Below are positions 27,209 through 35,572 of a DNA stretch of 64,000 bases, piece after piece. Under the pieces are notes generated by a model. It searched no databases and was not told the origin of the DNA. It saw nothing but the letters and a program-made list of their open reading frames with translations. The position numbers and the translations under genes are program-made. The stretch lies in assembly GCA_019753235.1 (NCBI GenBank), contig JAIELF010000001.1, positions 57,543 to 121,542 on the forward strand, given 5' to 3'. The DNA comes from a bacterium. Lineage in GTDB: Bacteria > Planctomycetota > Planctomycetia > Kolteriales > Kolteriaceae. Every line of letters begins with the position of its first letter. The stretch's first letter is position 1.

Positions 27209-28843
27209 ATGACCGCCATTCCCGAAGACATCGACGATCAGCTTTCGTCCATCATCGATCAAATGTTGCGAGAAGTCCGCGACGGGAAAGAGCCCCGGCT
27301 AGGAGAAGTCTGTCAGCGGCATCCCCATTTGGCCGGCGAACTGAGAAGTCTTTGGGCAACCGCGCGAATGGCCGAGAGCTTTTCGAGCTTCGATCAGGAA
27401 GAGACTTCGTTGATCGATCTCCATCGGCTCTCCTCCGATCGGCCCCGCACGATCGGCCCCTTTGAAGTGATCGAGGAGCTCGGCCGTGGTGGCATGGGGG
27501 TCGTCTACAAAGCTCGGCAGGTCTCTCTCGATCGAACCGTTGCGCTGAAGATGATCCTTCGCGGGGACTTTGCTTCGGACCAAGACCAAGTCCGCTTTCG
27601 ACAAGAGGCGGAGGCCGCCGCCCATATCGATCACCCCAATATTGTGCCGATTTATGAATCTGGTCAGATCGAAGGCAGACCCTATTTCAGCATGCGCTAT
27701 ATCGAGGGAGAGACTCTTTCGAAACGTCTTTCGCACGGCCCCATGCCAGCGCGGGAAGGCGCCGATCTTCTCTTAGCCGTCGCCGAGGGTATTGCCGAGG
27801 CCCATCGTCGCGGCGTTCTTCACCGTGACCTCAAGCCCGCGAATATTCTGCTCGATGTCGACGGGAAGCCGCACGTCACCGATTTCGGCTTAGCGAAAAG
27901 AACGGAAGAGCTCGGCTCGCTGACACAGAGCGGTTTGGTTTTGGGGACGCCCAGCTACATGGCGCCGGAGCAGGCTGGCTTCGATCGCGGCGAAGTAAGT
28001 GCCGCCACCGATGTCTATAGCCTCGGCGCGATCCTCTATCAAATGCTCACGGGGCGCCCTCCTTTCCAGGCATCCACGCCGCTTGACACGGTCATGATGT
28101 TGCTTGAACACGAACCGGTTCCTCCCCGATTGTTCAATCGCTCGGCCGATCCCGACCTGGAACAGATTGCGATGAAGTGTTTGCAGAAGCATCCCGATCT
28201 TCGCTATCCCTCCGCCCGCGAATTGGCCGACGACCTGAAACGATACCTCGCGCGAGAACCACTCTCGATCCGCATGGGAGGGATCATGCCGATCATTCAT
28301 CGCATGCTTCGCGAAACGCACCATGCACCGCTGCTGGAAAATTGGGGTCTTCTTTGGATGTGGAACGCCGCCGTCTTGCTGGCGATTTGCCTGCTGACCA
28401 ACAGCATGCAGTTTCAAGGTGTTCGGTCGTTTTGGCCGTACCTGGTGATCTGGTCGTTCGGCCTGGGGACCTGGGCAACGATCTTTTGGCAACTTCGCCG
28501 ACGTGCAGGCCCGATCCAGTTCGTCGAACGACAAGTCGCCCACGTCTGGGCCGCCAGTGTTCTCTGCGCGCCTCTGATGTATTTTTTGGAGTTGATGATG
28601 GGTTTGCCCGTGCTGACGCTTTCGCCGATCCTCGCCCTGATTGGTGGAACGGTTTTCCTCGTCAAAGCAAGCATCTTGACCGGCGAGTTTTACGTTCAAG
28701 CATTGGCGAACTTCATCGTGGCATTTCTGATGGCGCTTTGGCCGCAGGTTGGATTGACCCTTTTTGGCATGGTCGCGTTCGCTTCGTTCTTCATCCCTGG
28801 CTTGAAGTATTACCGGCAAAGGCTTCGATTGGCGGCGCGATGA
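27209..28843 (+). CDS. Membrane-bound Ser/Thr protein kinase
   Basis: A 544-residue protein. A short helical N-terminus (residues 1-85) ends in the kinase domain: glycine loop 'LGRGGMGVVYKA', ATP lysine in 'TVALKMILRG', catalytic 'VLHRDLKPANILLD', 'DFGLAKR' and 'APEQAG'. All catalytic residues are present. From about residue 385 there are several hydrophobic helices ('WNAAVLLAICLLTNSM', 'YLVIWSFGLGTWATIFW', and two or three more), so the kinase is cytoplasmic and anchored at its C-terminus with almost no extracytoplasmic sensor domain. The start ATG 27209 has a GAGGG site. It is probably cotranscribed with the sigma-factor gene before it and may phosphorylate that factor. Confidence 0.92.
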   Translation: MTAIPEDIDDQLSSIIDQMLREVRDGKEPRLGEVCQRHPHLAGELRSLWATARMAESFSSFDQEETSLIDLHRLSSDRPRTIGPFEVIEELGRGGMGVVYKARQVSLDRTVALKMILRGDFASDQDQVRFRQEAEAAAHIDHPNIVPIYESGQIEGRPYFSMRYIEGETLSKRLSHGPMPAREGADLLLAVAEGIAEAHRRGVLHRDLKPANILLDVDGKPHVTDFGLAKRTEELGSLTQSGLVLGTPSYMAPEQAGFDRGEVSAATDVYSLGAILYQMLTGRPPFQASTPLDTVMMLLEHEPVPPRLFNRSADPDLEQIAMKCLQKHPDLRYPSARELADDLKRYLAREPLSIRMGGIMPIIHRMLRETHHAPLLENWGLLWMWNAAVLLAICLLTNSMQFQGVRSFWPYLVIWSFGLGTWATIFWQLRRRAGPIQFVERQVAHVWAASVLCAPLMYFLELMMGLPVLTLSPILALIGGTVFLVKASILTGEFYVQALANFIVAFLMALWPQVGLTLFGMVAFASFFIPGLKYYRQRLRLAAR

Positions 28844-29002
28844 ATCGCGTCAACACGGGGCCCTTTGGAAGACATTACCGGTCGTAGGATCGCCCATCGA
28901 TCGGCGACTGGATAAACCGCGTTGAATTTTCCGGCCAAGATTCGCTTTGGCGGAAAGAATCCATCAACAGAATCGCCTGTTCCGCTTCAAAGGAGGCCAA
29001 GC

Positions 29003-29998
29003 GTGGCCAAGCAAACGGTGGAGATCCCCATCGAAGATCTCCGTCAGGGTATCTTCTCGTTCCTGCCCCTTGCGGTCATTCTGCTCACCATCGTGACCTG
29101 TGCCTGGGATTCCGCTTTTACGGTGGCGCTCCACGAGAAGGCCGTGATCTTTCGGCTTGGCAAACCGACCGAAACCGTGGGGCCAGGTCTTCATTGGAAA
29201 GCACCCTTCCTCGATAAAGTGGTAATCGTTGACTCGATCGAGAATGAATGGAAACTCCCTTTCAGTGTCTCGCCGGAAGGCAACCTGCGCTCGATGGAGA
29301 ACGAAGAGGAATCGGTCATGCTCACGGCCGATCTAAACGCGGCCATTGTCGAGTGGACGATTCAGTGGAAGGTCATCGAGCCAGAGAAGTTTCTTCTATC
29401 GCTGCACCCCGAAGCCGTCGCGCCGGTCATCCGCAGCGCCGCTCGCGCCACCATGCAGCAAATGATCGGCGATTACTCGATCGATGAGGTACTCACCTCG
29501 AAACGAACCGAGGTAGGCAACAAAGCCCGGGAGGCGTTGCAGGAGTCACTGAAGTCCTTCGACTCCGGGATCGCCATCACTGGATTGCAAATGCAGCGGG
29601 TGACGCCGCCGAGCATGGTCAAGCCAGCCTTCGATGAAGTCAACGCGTCCGTTCAAAAGCGAGATCAACTTATCAACGAAGCCAATCGCGAGCGGAACAT
29701 CTTGATCCCCAAGGCAGAGGCGGAGAAAGATCGTCTCATTCGCGATGCCGAGGGGTACGCCGCTCGCCGAAAGGCCGAGACCGAAGGAGAGATCAATGCT
29801 CTCATTGAACAGTACAAAGCGTACAAAGAGGCCCCAGAGATCACACGCCAACGGCTCTATCTCGAAACACTGCAAGAGATTCTCCAGGCCAGTGGGCCCA
29901 AAACCATCGTCGATAGTGATCTACGCGGACTTGTTCCCTTTCTAGACCTCAACGGCACGGGAACTCGCGCTCTCTCTTCTGATCCTGGGAGTCCGTAA
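29003..29998 (+). CDS. hflK: HflK-like SPFH/prohibitin protein, FtsH modulator
   Basis: A 331-residue protein: one N-terminal membrane helix (FSFLPLAVILLTIVTCAW), then an SPFH domain ('TVALHEKAVIFRLGKPTETV', 'GPGLHWKAPFLDKV') and a long charged coiled coil ('INEANRERNILIPKAEAEKD'). HflK and HflC form a membrane cage around the FtsH protease. GTG 29003 is preceded by a perfect AGGAGG six bases upstream, which decides the start; the frame is open to TTG 28922. It is followed after four bases by hflC. Confidence 0.9.
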   Translation: MAKQTVEIPIEDLRQGIFSFLPLAVILLTIVTCAWDSAFTVALHEKAVIFRLGKPTETVGPGLHWKAPFLDKVVIVDSIENEWKLPFSVSPEGNLRSMENEEESVMLTADLNAAIVEWTIQWKVIEPEKFLLSLHPEAVAPVIRSAARATMQQMIGDYSIDEVLTSKRTEVGNKAREALQESLKSFDSGIAITGLQMQRVTPPSMVKPAFDEVNASVQKRDQLINEANRERNILIPKAEAEKDRLIRDAEGYAARRKAETEGEINALIEQYKAYKEAPEITRQRLYLETLQEILQASGPKTIVDSDLRGLVPFLDLNGTGTRALSSDPGSP

Positions 29999-30002
29999 CG
30001 TC

Positions 30003-31076
30003 ATGCGAACCCTATTGAGTCTTGTCGCGTTTCTGATTGTGGCGATTTACCTAATCGTTTGGTCCTGCTGCTATGTGGTGGACGCACGCGAACAGGCCGT
30101 CGTTTTGCAGTTCGGCAACCCGGTCCACGCTCGGACCGAGCCTGGCCTCTATTTCAAGATTCCGTTTGTTCAGAACGTCCTCTTCATTCCGCGAACGCGT
30201 CTATTCTGGGGCGGCGAAGCAGACGATCTGTTGCCGGACCTTCCGACGAAGGATGGCAAAAAGGTTGAGCTGACTCCTTTCGCGGTTTGGCGAATTACCG
30301 ACCCGATTGCCTTTGCACGGGTCCTCCGAACCCAGCAGACGGCGGAGGAACGCATCAAACAGTTCACGCGAAATGCTGTTCGCGACATCATCACGACGTA
30401 CGATCTGATCGAACTGGTCCGAAGTTCTGACCGCAAGCTCACGTACACTTTTGGCACCGACCTTCTTGCCGACGCAGGGAACGCCAAGCCGGCCGAGATA
30501 GCCATCGAGCCCCCTCCCGAAGTCAACGCCACCGTTCGCGTCGGTCGGCCACAAATCCTCAAGAGAATCAAGGAAGAAGCGCGTGCCCGCATCACGAGCG
30601 GCCAAGAGGAGAGCCGAGGCATCGAAATCGTTGACATAGGGCTGTCACGCGTCGACTTCGTGGAAACCGTTCGCCGGGCGGCATTCGAACGACTTCGGAA
30701 GTTCATGGAGTCGATCGCCGCCTACTACACCAACGACGGCGAACGAAAGAAACAAGAGATCATCAATAGGACCATGGCGGAAGTCTCGCGAATTCAGGGA
30801 GAAGGCCAGCAGCGATCTAACGAAACCCGCGGGACCATCGATGCCGAGATCATTCGTCGATACGCCATCGCCATCAACGAGACCGGTGACTTCTTCGTCT
30901 TCATGAGACAACTGAAGGCGGCAAAAACCTGCTTGACCGGCGACACTCGGATCATCCTGACCACGGATAGTCCCCTGCTGCAAGTATTGAAGCAGATACC
31001 GACCGGATTCAATCGATCGGACCCGCGACCGATTCCCGCCGCGACCCCGGCCCCGGTCAGCGACCCGAGCCCCTGA
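30003..31076 (+). CDS. hflC: HflC-like SPFH/prohibitin protein, FtsH modulator
   Basis: A 357-residue partner of the preceding HflK: N-terminal helix 'LLSLVAFLIVAIYLIVWSC', SPFH domain ('VVDAREQAVVLQFGNPVHAR', 'EPGLYFKIPFVQNV'), then coiled coil ('ERKKQEIINRTMAEVSRIQG') and a Pro-rich tail. The helical region holds an extra stretch rich in Pro and Ala (about residues 160-180) not typical of E. coli HflC. It sits four bases behind hflK, so both are made from one mRNA. Its stop codon abuts the stop of the convergent hemY gene with no base between them. Confidence 0.9.
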   Translation: MRTLLSLVAFLIVAIYLIVWSCCYVVDAREQAVVLQFGNPVHARTEPGLYFKIPFVQNVLFIPRTRLFWGGEADDLLPDLPTKDGKKVELTPFAVWRITDPIAFARVLRTQQTAEERIKQFTRNAVRDIITTYDLIELVRSSDRKLTYTFGTDLLADAGNAKPAEIAIEPPPEVNATVRVGRPQILKRIKEEARARITSGQEESRGIEIVDIGLSRVDFVETVRRAAFERLRKFMESIAAYYTNDGERKKQEIINRTMAEVSRIQGEGQQRSNETRGTIDAEIIRRYAIAINETGDFFVFMRQLKAAKTCLTGDTRIILTTDSPLLQVLKQIPTGFNRSDPRPIPAATPAPVSDPSP

Positions 31077-32507
31077 TCACGAAGATCGCCAATGATCGAT
31101 GACTCGCCGGGCGGTTCGATCAGCGTCGGCGACGCATTCGTAGAGCGCGACGCCCCGCAGCGCGTTGCCTGTCAGGTAGAGACCTGGTAATCGGGAACAG
31201 GCTTCATCAATCCGCGACACTCGTGCAAGGTGGCCGAGATGATATTGCGGGATCGCGGTCGGCCAGCGACATACCCATGTCAATTGCGGTGCCGCGTCGA
31301 TCGCCAGCGTCGTGCGAAGGTCCGCGCGAACAGCCTCAACGAGTTCGGCATCGTCCCAGTTCAAAACATCGGGGCGACCCCACCCGCCGAGAATCGCGCG
31401 GAAGGCGACGGCGCCGGCGGGGGCTTGCTCGGGAAAGATCGAGCTGGAAAAGATGACGCCCAACACCGGCCTACCAAGCCGATGGGGCGACAAGTACCCA
31501 AAGCCGTCGGCAATCTTTCCGACGTCCCCTGCTGAGTAACCGACCACCACCACCGCAGCAGGGGCATAAGCGATCGACGCGAGTTCTGCCGACAGTGTCG
31601 ACTCGATCGGCGCGAGCAGTTTCGCTTGCGCGGACGCGGGACAAGAGAGCACGACAGCATCGGCCGAGATCGCTGGTTGTCCCCCGGCCGTGACGTGCCA
31701 GGTTCCGTCGGCACCTCGATCGAGCGACGTCACCGGCGAAGCAAGGTGAACCCTTGTTCCCAATCGTTCGGCCAGGCGTTGCATCAATTTACCCATGCCG
31801 CCGCGAACGGTTGTCAACGTACCCGCAGGGCTGCCGACCCCCGTTGAGGTTTTTCCCTTGGAACGAGATTGTCGTCGCTGCTTGGCCAGGGCGCTCATGG
31901 CGCGGAACAAGCCGCCAAACTCGCGCTCCATCTCGCGCATTCGCGGGAACGATGCCGGCAGGCTGATAAGTTTCGTATCCCCAGCAAGGATGCCGGTCAC
32001 GAAAGCATCAAGGAGAATCTCTGTCGCCTCTTTGCCGATCCGACGGCACCCAAAGGAGTAGATCGATTCATCCGTGTCGCAAGTGCTGGGCGAGACGAAT
32101 CGCTCCGCCAGGACACGAAGCTTTCCCCGAAAAGAAAGCAGATCACTCTTCAAGAACTCCCAAGGGCCGGCAGGAATTCGGCGAAGCTTGTCGCCGAGAA
32201 AAATGTACCGATGTTTGGCAGCGGGGGCCGCTCGTACCAGATCGTTCTCCAGCCCGAGTTGATGACAAAGATCGAGAGCAGCTGTCCGATTGTCGAGGAA
32301 TCCGTTGGGACCGGTTTCGAGCAAATAACCTTGATGAGATTCCGTCCGCGCGGTCCCGCCGACGTGAGACTCCGATTCGAAGAGAACAATGTCGGTGTCG
32401 GCAAGCGAGGACGAAAGTAAATACCACGCGGTCGCTAAACCCGAGATCCCGCCCCCCACGATCACGACCCGTCGACCCATGCGCTCGATAACCTTCTTCT
32501 TGTCCAT
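31077..32507 (-). CDS. hemY: Protoporphyrinogen/coproporphyrinogen oxidase (FAD-dependent)
   Basis: A 476-residue FAD enzyme of the HemY type (also called hemG in some annotations). The dinucleotide fold 'VVIVGGGISGLATAWYLL' is at the N-terminus, followed by 'SHVGGTARTESHQGYLLETG' and 'TGPNGFLDNR', and the C-terminal FAD motif 'GLYLTGNALRGVALYECVAD'. It oxidises protoporphyrinogen IX or coproporphyrinogen III in haem synthesis; sequence alone does not decide which. ATG 32507 or ATG 32480 may be the start. The gene is divergent from rpoN and convergent with hflC. Confidence 0.92.
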   Translation of the reverse strand: MDKKKVIERMGRRVVIVGGGISGLATAWYLLSSSLADTDIVLFESESHVGGTARTESHQGYLLETGPNGFLDNRTAALDLCHQLGLENDLVRAAPAAKHRYIFLGDKLRRIPAGPWEFLKSDLLSFRGKLRVLAERFVSPSTCDTDESIYSFGCRRIGKEATEILLDAFVTGILAGDTKLISLPASFPRMREMEREFGGLFRAMSALAKQRRQSRSKGKTSTGVGSPAGTLTTVRGGMGKLMQRLAERLGTRVHLASPVTSLDRGADGTWHVTAGGQPAISADAVVLSCPASAQAKLLAPIESTLSAELASIAYAPAAVVVVGYSAGDVGKIADGFGYLSPHRLGRPVLGVIFSSSIFPEQAPAGAVAFRAILGGWGRPDVLNWDDAELVEAVRADLRTTLAIDAAPQLTWVCRWPTAIPQYHLGHLARVSRIDEACSRLPGLYLTGNALRGVALYECVADADRTARRVIDHWRSS

Positions 32508-32804
32508 CCGACCCAGCCAGACGCGACTTCAATTTTGATACGAGAGATCTGCGGTCGCGAAGTGATTCTGGAGGAAAGAAGGGATGAATCACGAATCGAG
32601 AGGAGCAAAGTGCGGACAGGCGTTTAAGGCAAAAGCAGGCACTTGCCCCTTTTGCCTTCCCTTCCCAATACAATGGTGGTTGATGAGTTTGGTCCAAGAT
32701 TTGCGTCCAAAAGCGTGGCCCTGTTTTGTCCTTCCGGTTAGGGTTGCCATCCATGTTGGACCAGGCCCGCAATTGGGCGGACGGAGAGGCATAAGACAAC
32801 GATC
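32508..32804. promoter_or_regulatory. Divergent hemY/rpoN intergenic region with a long inverted repeat
   Basis: 297 bp without a convincing gene. It holds a perfect 10-bp inverted repeat, AAGGCAAAAG at 32626-32635 and CTTTTGCCTT at 32649-32658, whose 13-base spacer itself contains GGC/GCC. On the plus strand the right arm is followed by pyrimidines but no true T-run. It could be an operator for either gene or a structured leader of rpoN. A 74-codon frame (32584-32808) crosses the repeat but has no family features. Confidence 0.5.
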
Positions 32805-34259
32805 ATGAGGCTCGATCTTTCGCAACAAATGCGAATGCTCCAGCAGATGAAGCTGGCGCCTCGAATGATCCAGTCGATGGAAATTCTCCAGCTGCCGATC
32901 ATGGCGCTCGAGGAGCGGATTCGGCAAGAAGAGCAACAAAACCCCACCATGGAAACGGGGCCCTCCCCGAACGAGCAATCCTCGACCGATCTCGAGGCGC
33001 GCACGCAGACCGTTGCCGACGAAGCGATGCCCGATCAAACCTATCAGGGCTTCGAACAGCTCAGTAATGAATGGAACGAGAATTACGTTCCCGAGCATCG
33101 GCCATCCCGGGCGGCGGGGATCGAACTGGGCGATAAAAAACACGAAGCTATTCAGAACATGGCCGATCGGCCCATGTCGCTCGAGGAGTTTCTTCTCGAA
33201 CAGTTGAACTTTTCCGAGATGACTCCCGACGTGGCGGCTTTCGCGGAACACCTCATTTCCAATCTTGATTCCCGTGGGTTTCTGGGAGATACACTCGACA
33301 ACTTGCGGGCGAGCTTCGGTCGTCCTTTGCCCGACCCGATCGTCTACGAAGCGCTTGATATTGTTCAGCATGGTGAACCGACCGGTGTAGGGGCGCGGAA
33401 TCTATCGGAATGTCTTCTGCTGCAACTGGAAGATCCCGACCCCGATCTACAGCATGTGCCGGCCCTGCGAGCGATTCTTGCCCATCACTTCGATGATCTG
33501 ATGCACAACCGATTGCCGGAAATCCGTCGAAAGACAGGCTATTCGATCGAGATGATCCAGGAAGCCACCGACGAACTGAAGCACCTTGATTGGAACCCAG
33601 GTTCGTCGTTCTCGGCGACCAACACGCAATACGTCGTTCCCGATATCTTCGTCGAGCAAGACGAGAGTGGCGAGTTCGTCATCAAGATGAATGACACCAA
33701 CACGCCCAAGATCCGCATCAGTCGCGAGTATCAACAGATGCTCGAAGACAAGTCCGCCGATCCTAAGACGCTGGAATACATCAAGCGAAAGATCGAAGCG
33801 GCCCGCTGGTTGATGGAATCGATCGAGCAACGACGCTCGACGCTAAGGAAGGTGACGCGGGCCATCATCGATCATCAGCGAGCATTTCTGGAACAGGGGC
33901 CCGACGCCATCGAGCCACTTAAAATGCAAGAGATTGCCGACCGCGTGGGGGTGCACGTCACCACGGTCAGCCGAGCCGTCGATGGCAAATGGGTGCAGAC
34001 GCCTCGCGGCATCTATCCCTTGAAGAGGTTCTTTGGTGGTGGCACACAGACCGCCGACGGGCAAGATGTCGCGTGGGAGACGATCAAACGGAAGCTGACC
34101 GAAATCATCGATGCCGAGGACAAACGAAACCCTTACAGCGACGACGAACTCGTCAAAAAACTCGCCGAGGTCAACTACCCCCTCGCTCGTCGAACGGTCA
34201 CGAAGTACCGCAAAATGCTCGGCATCCCCTCATCTCGGCAGCGAAAAGTTCACACCTGA
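32805..34259 (+). CDS. rpoN: RNA polymerase sigma-54 factor
   Basis: A 484-residue sigma-54. Region I is 'QQMRMLQQMKLAPRMIQSME' with the activator-binding glutamine-rich helix; a short acidic region II follows; region III has the core-binding part and the helix-turn-helix 'MQEIADRVGVHVTTVSRAVD'; and the RpoN box near the end is 'ARRTVTKYRKMLGI'. All parts are intact. Sigma-54 needs enhancer-binding AAA activators; none is encoded in this window. The DNA upstream carries a strong inverted repeat. I found no convincing GG-N10-GC promoter near its neighbours. Confidence 0.96.
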   Translation: MRLDLSQQMRMLQQMKLAPRMIQSMEILQLPIMALEERIRQEEQQNPTMETGPSPNEQSSTDLEARTQTVADEAMPDQTYQGFEQLSNEWNENYVPEHRPSRAAGIELGDKKHEAIQNMADRPMSLEEFLLEQLNFSEMTPDVAAFAEHLISNLDSRGFLGDTLDNLRASFGRPLPDPIVYEALDIVQHGEPTGVGARNLSECLLLQLEDPDPDLQHVPALRAILAHHFDDLMHNRLPEIRRKTGYSIEMIQEATDELKHLDWNPGSSFSATNTQYVVPDIFVEQDESGEFVIKMNDTNTPKIRISREYQQMLEDKSADPKTLEYIKRKIEAARWLMESIEQRRSTLRKVTRAIIDHQRAFLEQGPDAIEPLKMQEIADRVGVHVTTVSRAVDGKWVQTPRGIYPLKRFFGGGTQTADGQDVAWETIKRKLTEIIDAEDKRNPYSDDELVKKLAEVNYPLARRTVTKYRKMLGIPSSRQRKVHT

Positions 34260-34302
34260 TACCACCGCACTCACGCCATCAACCTCGTTCATCGGAACGG
34301 GC

Positions 34303-35313
34303 TTAATAGCCGAAAATCTGACTGAGCCGAGAGGTTCGCTTCACGGGCTCGGCCCAAGTCTGTTGCGGCGGAGCAATGACGATTCGTTCCCCAGCAACCG
34401 CGGGCGCGGTCGGAACCCCGTTCATGGGAGCAGCCAATCCGCGGTATCCTACCGTGTGCGACGAGCCCCCCAGCAAAGACGTTGCTCCTTGCAGGTCCAT
34501 GGTCGCAGGCTCGGTCGGTTCAGGATCTTTTCGCAGCCTTAACCAGCGAGGAAGAAAACCGCGGGCCGACGGCGAAGAGGGTGCATCGATCGGCGAGACC
34601 TCCGCGGGCGATGAATCGACAACGGGCTCACTCGTCCGGGCCTCCAGGGCGGCCTCGGCCTCTTTCCCATCCATCATGACGCCCGCGTTCGAAGTCGCGG
34701 AAGATGAATACGATTCGATCATCTCGGACGCGAGATTGCGAATACGATCGGACTTCTCCTTCAGCGAACCCTGCTCATCCTGAGCGAGTAACAGAGCACT
34801 CAATCGATCGATGACTTTCTTTTGAAAAAGGCATCCAAAACAGTCGCATGCCGATTTACTCGCGTTCGTCGTCGATGCCTTCGATGCTTCTGATTGATGA
34901 AGACAGTAACTGATTCGCCGTTTCGCCTCTAGCGTCCGGAGAGCTTCGTAACGGATAGGCTCCGACGCGTCATCCAATGACGCCAGCAGCGTGTCGATGA
35001 CGTCGGGATACGACTGCCAATCGAGTCCTGCCAGGTATCGAATTGCCTGTAGCTTTAGGGGATCTTTATGAGGTTCGGCATCCACAGAGGTCTGGGAGAG
35101 AAACGATGACGTCTGGTTCCCCCGGCCGGTGCGCCAACGCGTTTTCGCCCAGGCTTGCTCGAAAAACGTGCTAACCTGCTTGATGCCGGGAGCTTCCCAG
35201 AACGACCAACCCTTCGTGGGGGTGCCGACCACGTCGACGGTCTCGGCCGAGCGCACCAAACCGGACAGGCTCAGGCAGAGCAAAACGACCCACGTTTGCG
35301 TCGATCTCATCAT
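34303..35313 (-). CDS. Secreted HEAT-repeat-like hypothetical protein
   Basis: A 336-residue protein with a signal peptide (TWVVLLCLSLSGLVRSAETV). Residues about 85-135 look like HEAT-type helical repeats ('LQAIRYLAGLDWQSYPDVID', 'DDASEPIRYEALRTLEAKRR'), followed by a Cys-containing stretch ('SACDCFGCLF') and a Ser/Pro-rich, probably disordered C-terminal half. The double ATG at 35310-35313 has a GGAAGGA site and matches the signal peptide; the open frame upstream to 35457 does not. It is the third gene behind the ExeA-like and Wzz-like genes, after a 259-bp gap. Function unknown. Confidence 0.7.
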   Translation of the reverse strand: MMRSTQTWVVLLCLSLSGLVRSAETVDVVGTPTKGWSFWEAPGIKQVSTFFEQAWAKTRWRTGRGNQTSSFLSQTSVDAEPHKDPLKLQAIRYLAGLDWQSYPDVIDTLLASLDDASEPIRYEALRTLEAKRRISYCLHQSEASKASTTNASKSACDCFGCLFQKKVIDRLSALLLAQDEQGSLKEKSDRIRNLASEMIESYSSSATSNAGVMMDGKEAEAALEARTSEPVVDSSPAEVSPIDAPSSPSARGFLPRWLRLRKDPEPTEPATMDLQGATSLLGGSSHTVGYRGLAAPMNGVPTAPAVAGERIVIAPPQQTWAEPVKRTSRLSQIFGY

Positions 35314-35572
35314 CCGATCATCCTTCCGATGCACGGGCAGGAGTTCTTTCGTCCGGCGCGAAAGAAGAGGCGGAGGCGAATCCACCCATCCAATAGGGAG
35401 CATCGGAAAACTTGGACCATCTCCTGGATCGACGAGCCGCTGGTTCCGCAGACTCAAGCCAACCCATTTCCGCAGGATCGAAAATCTTTGTGCAGGCTGC
35501 CGGTCTTACCTAATGATCAGAAATCGCCGGCAGTAACGAGCGGACCGATTGGCAACGATCGAGGATCAGCCA

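Noticed and set aside
27890..28819. 309-codon minus-strand frame
   Set aside because: Antisense to the Ser/Thr kinase gene, rich in Arg/Gln/His as expected for shadow frames in this base composition, with no motif.
32636..32660. Possible sigma-54 promoter (GGCAC ... TTGCC) upstream of rpoN
   Set aside because: The required GG-N10-GC spacing is not met; the match comes from the inverted repeat.
32584..32808. 74-codon plus-strand ORF with a Cys pattern like a zinc ribbon and a purine-rich upstream site
   Set aside because: It spans the 10-bp inverted repeat and overlaps the rpoN start; the Cys pattern is incomplete and the rest has no coding character.
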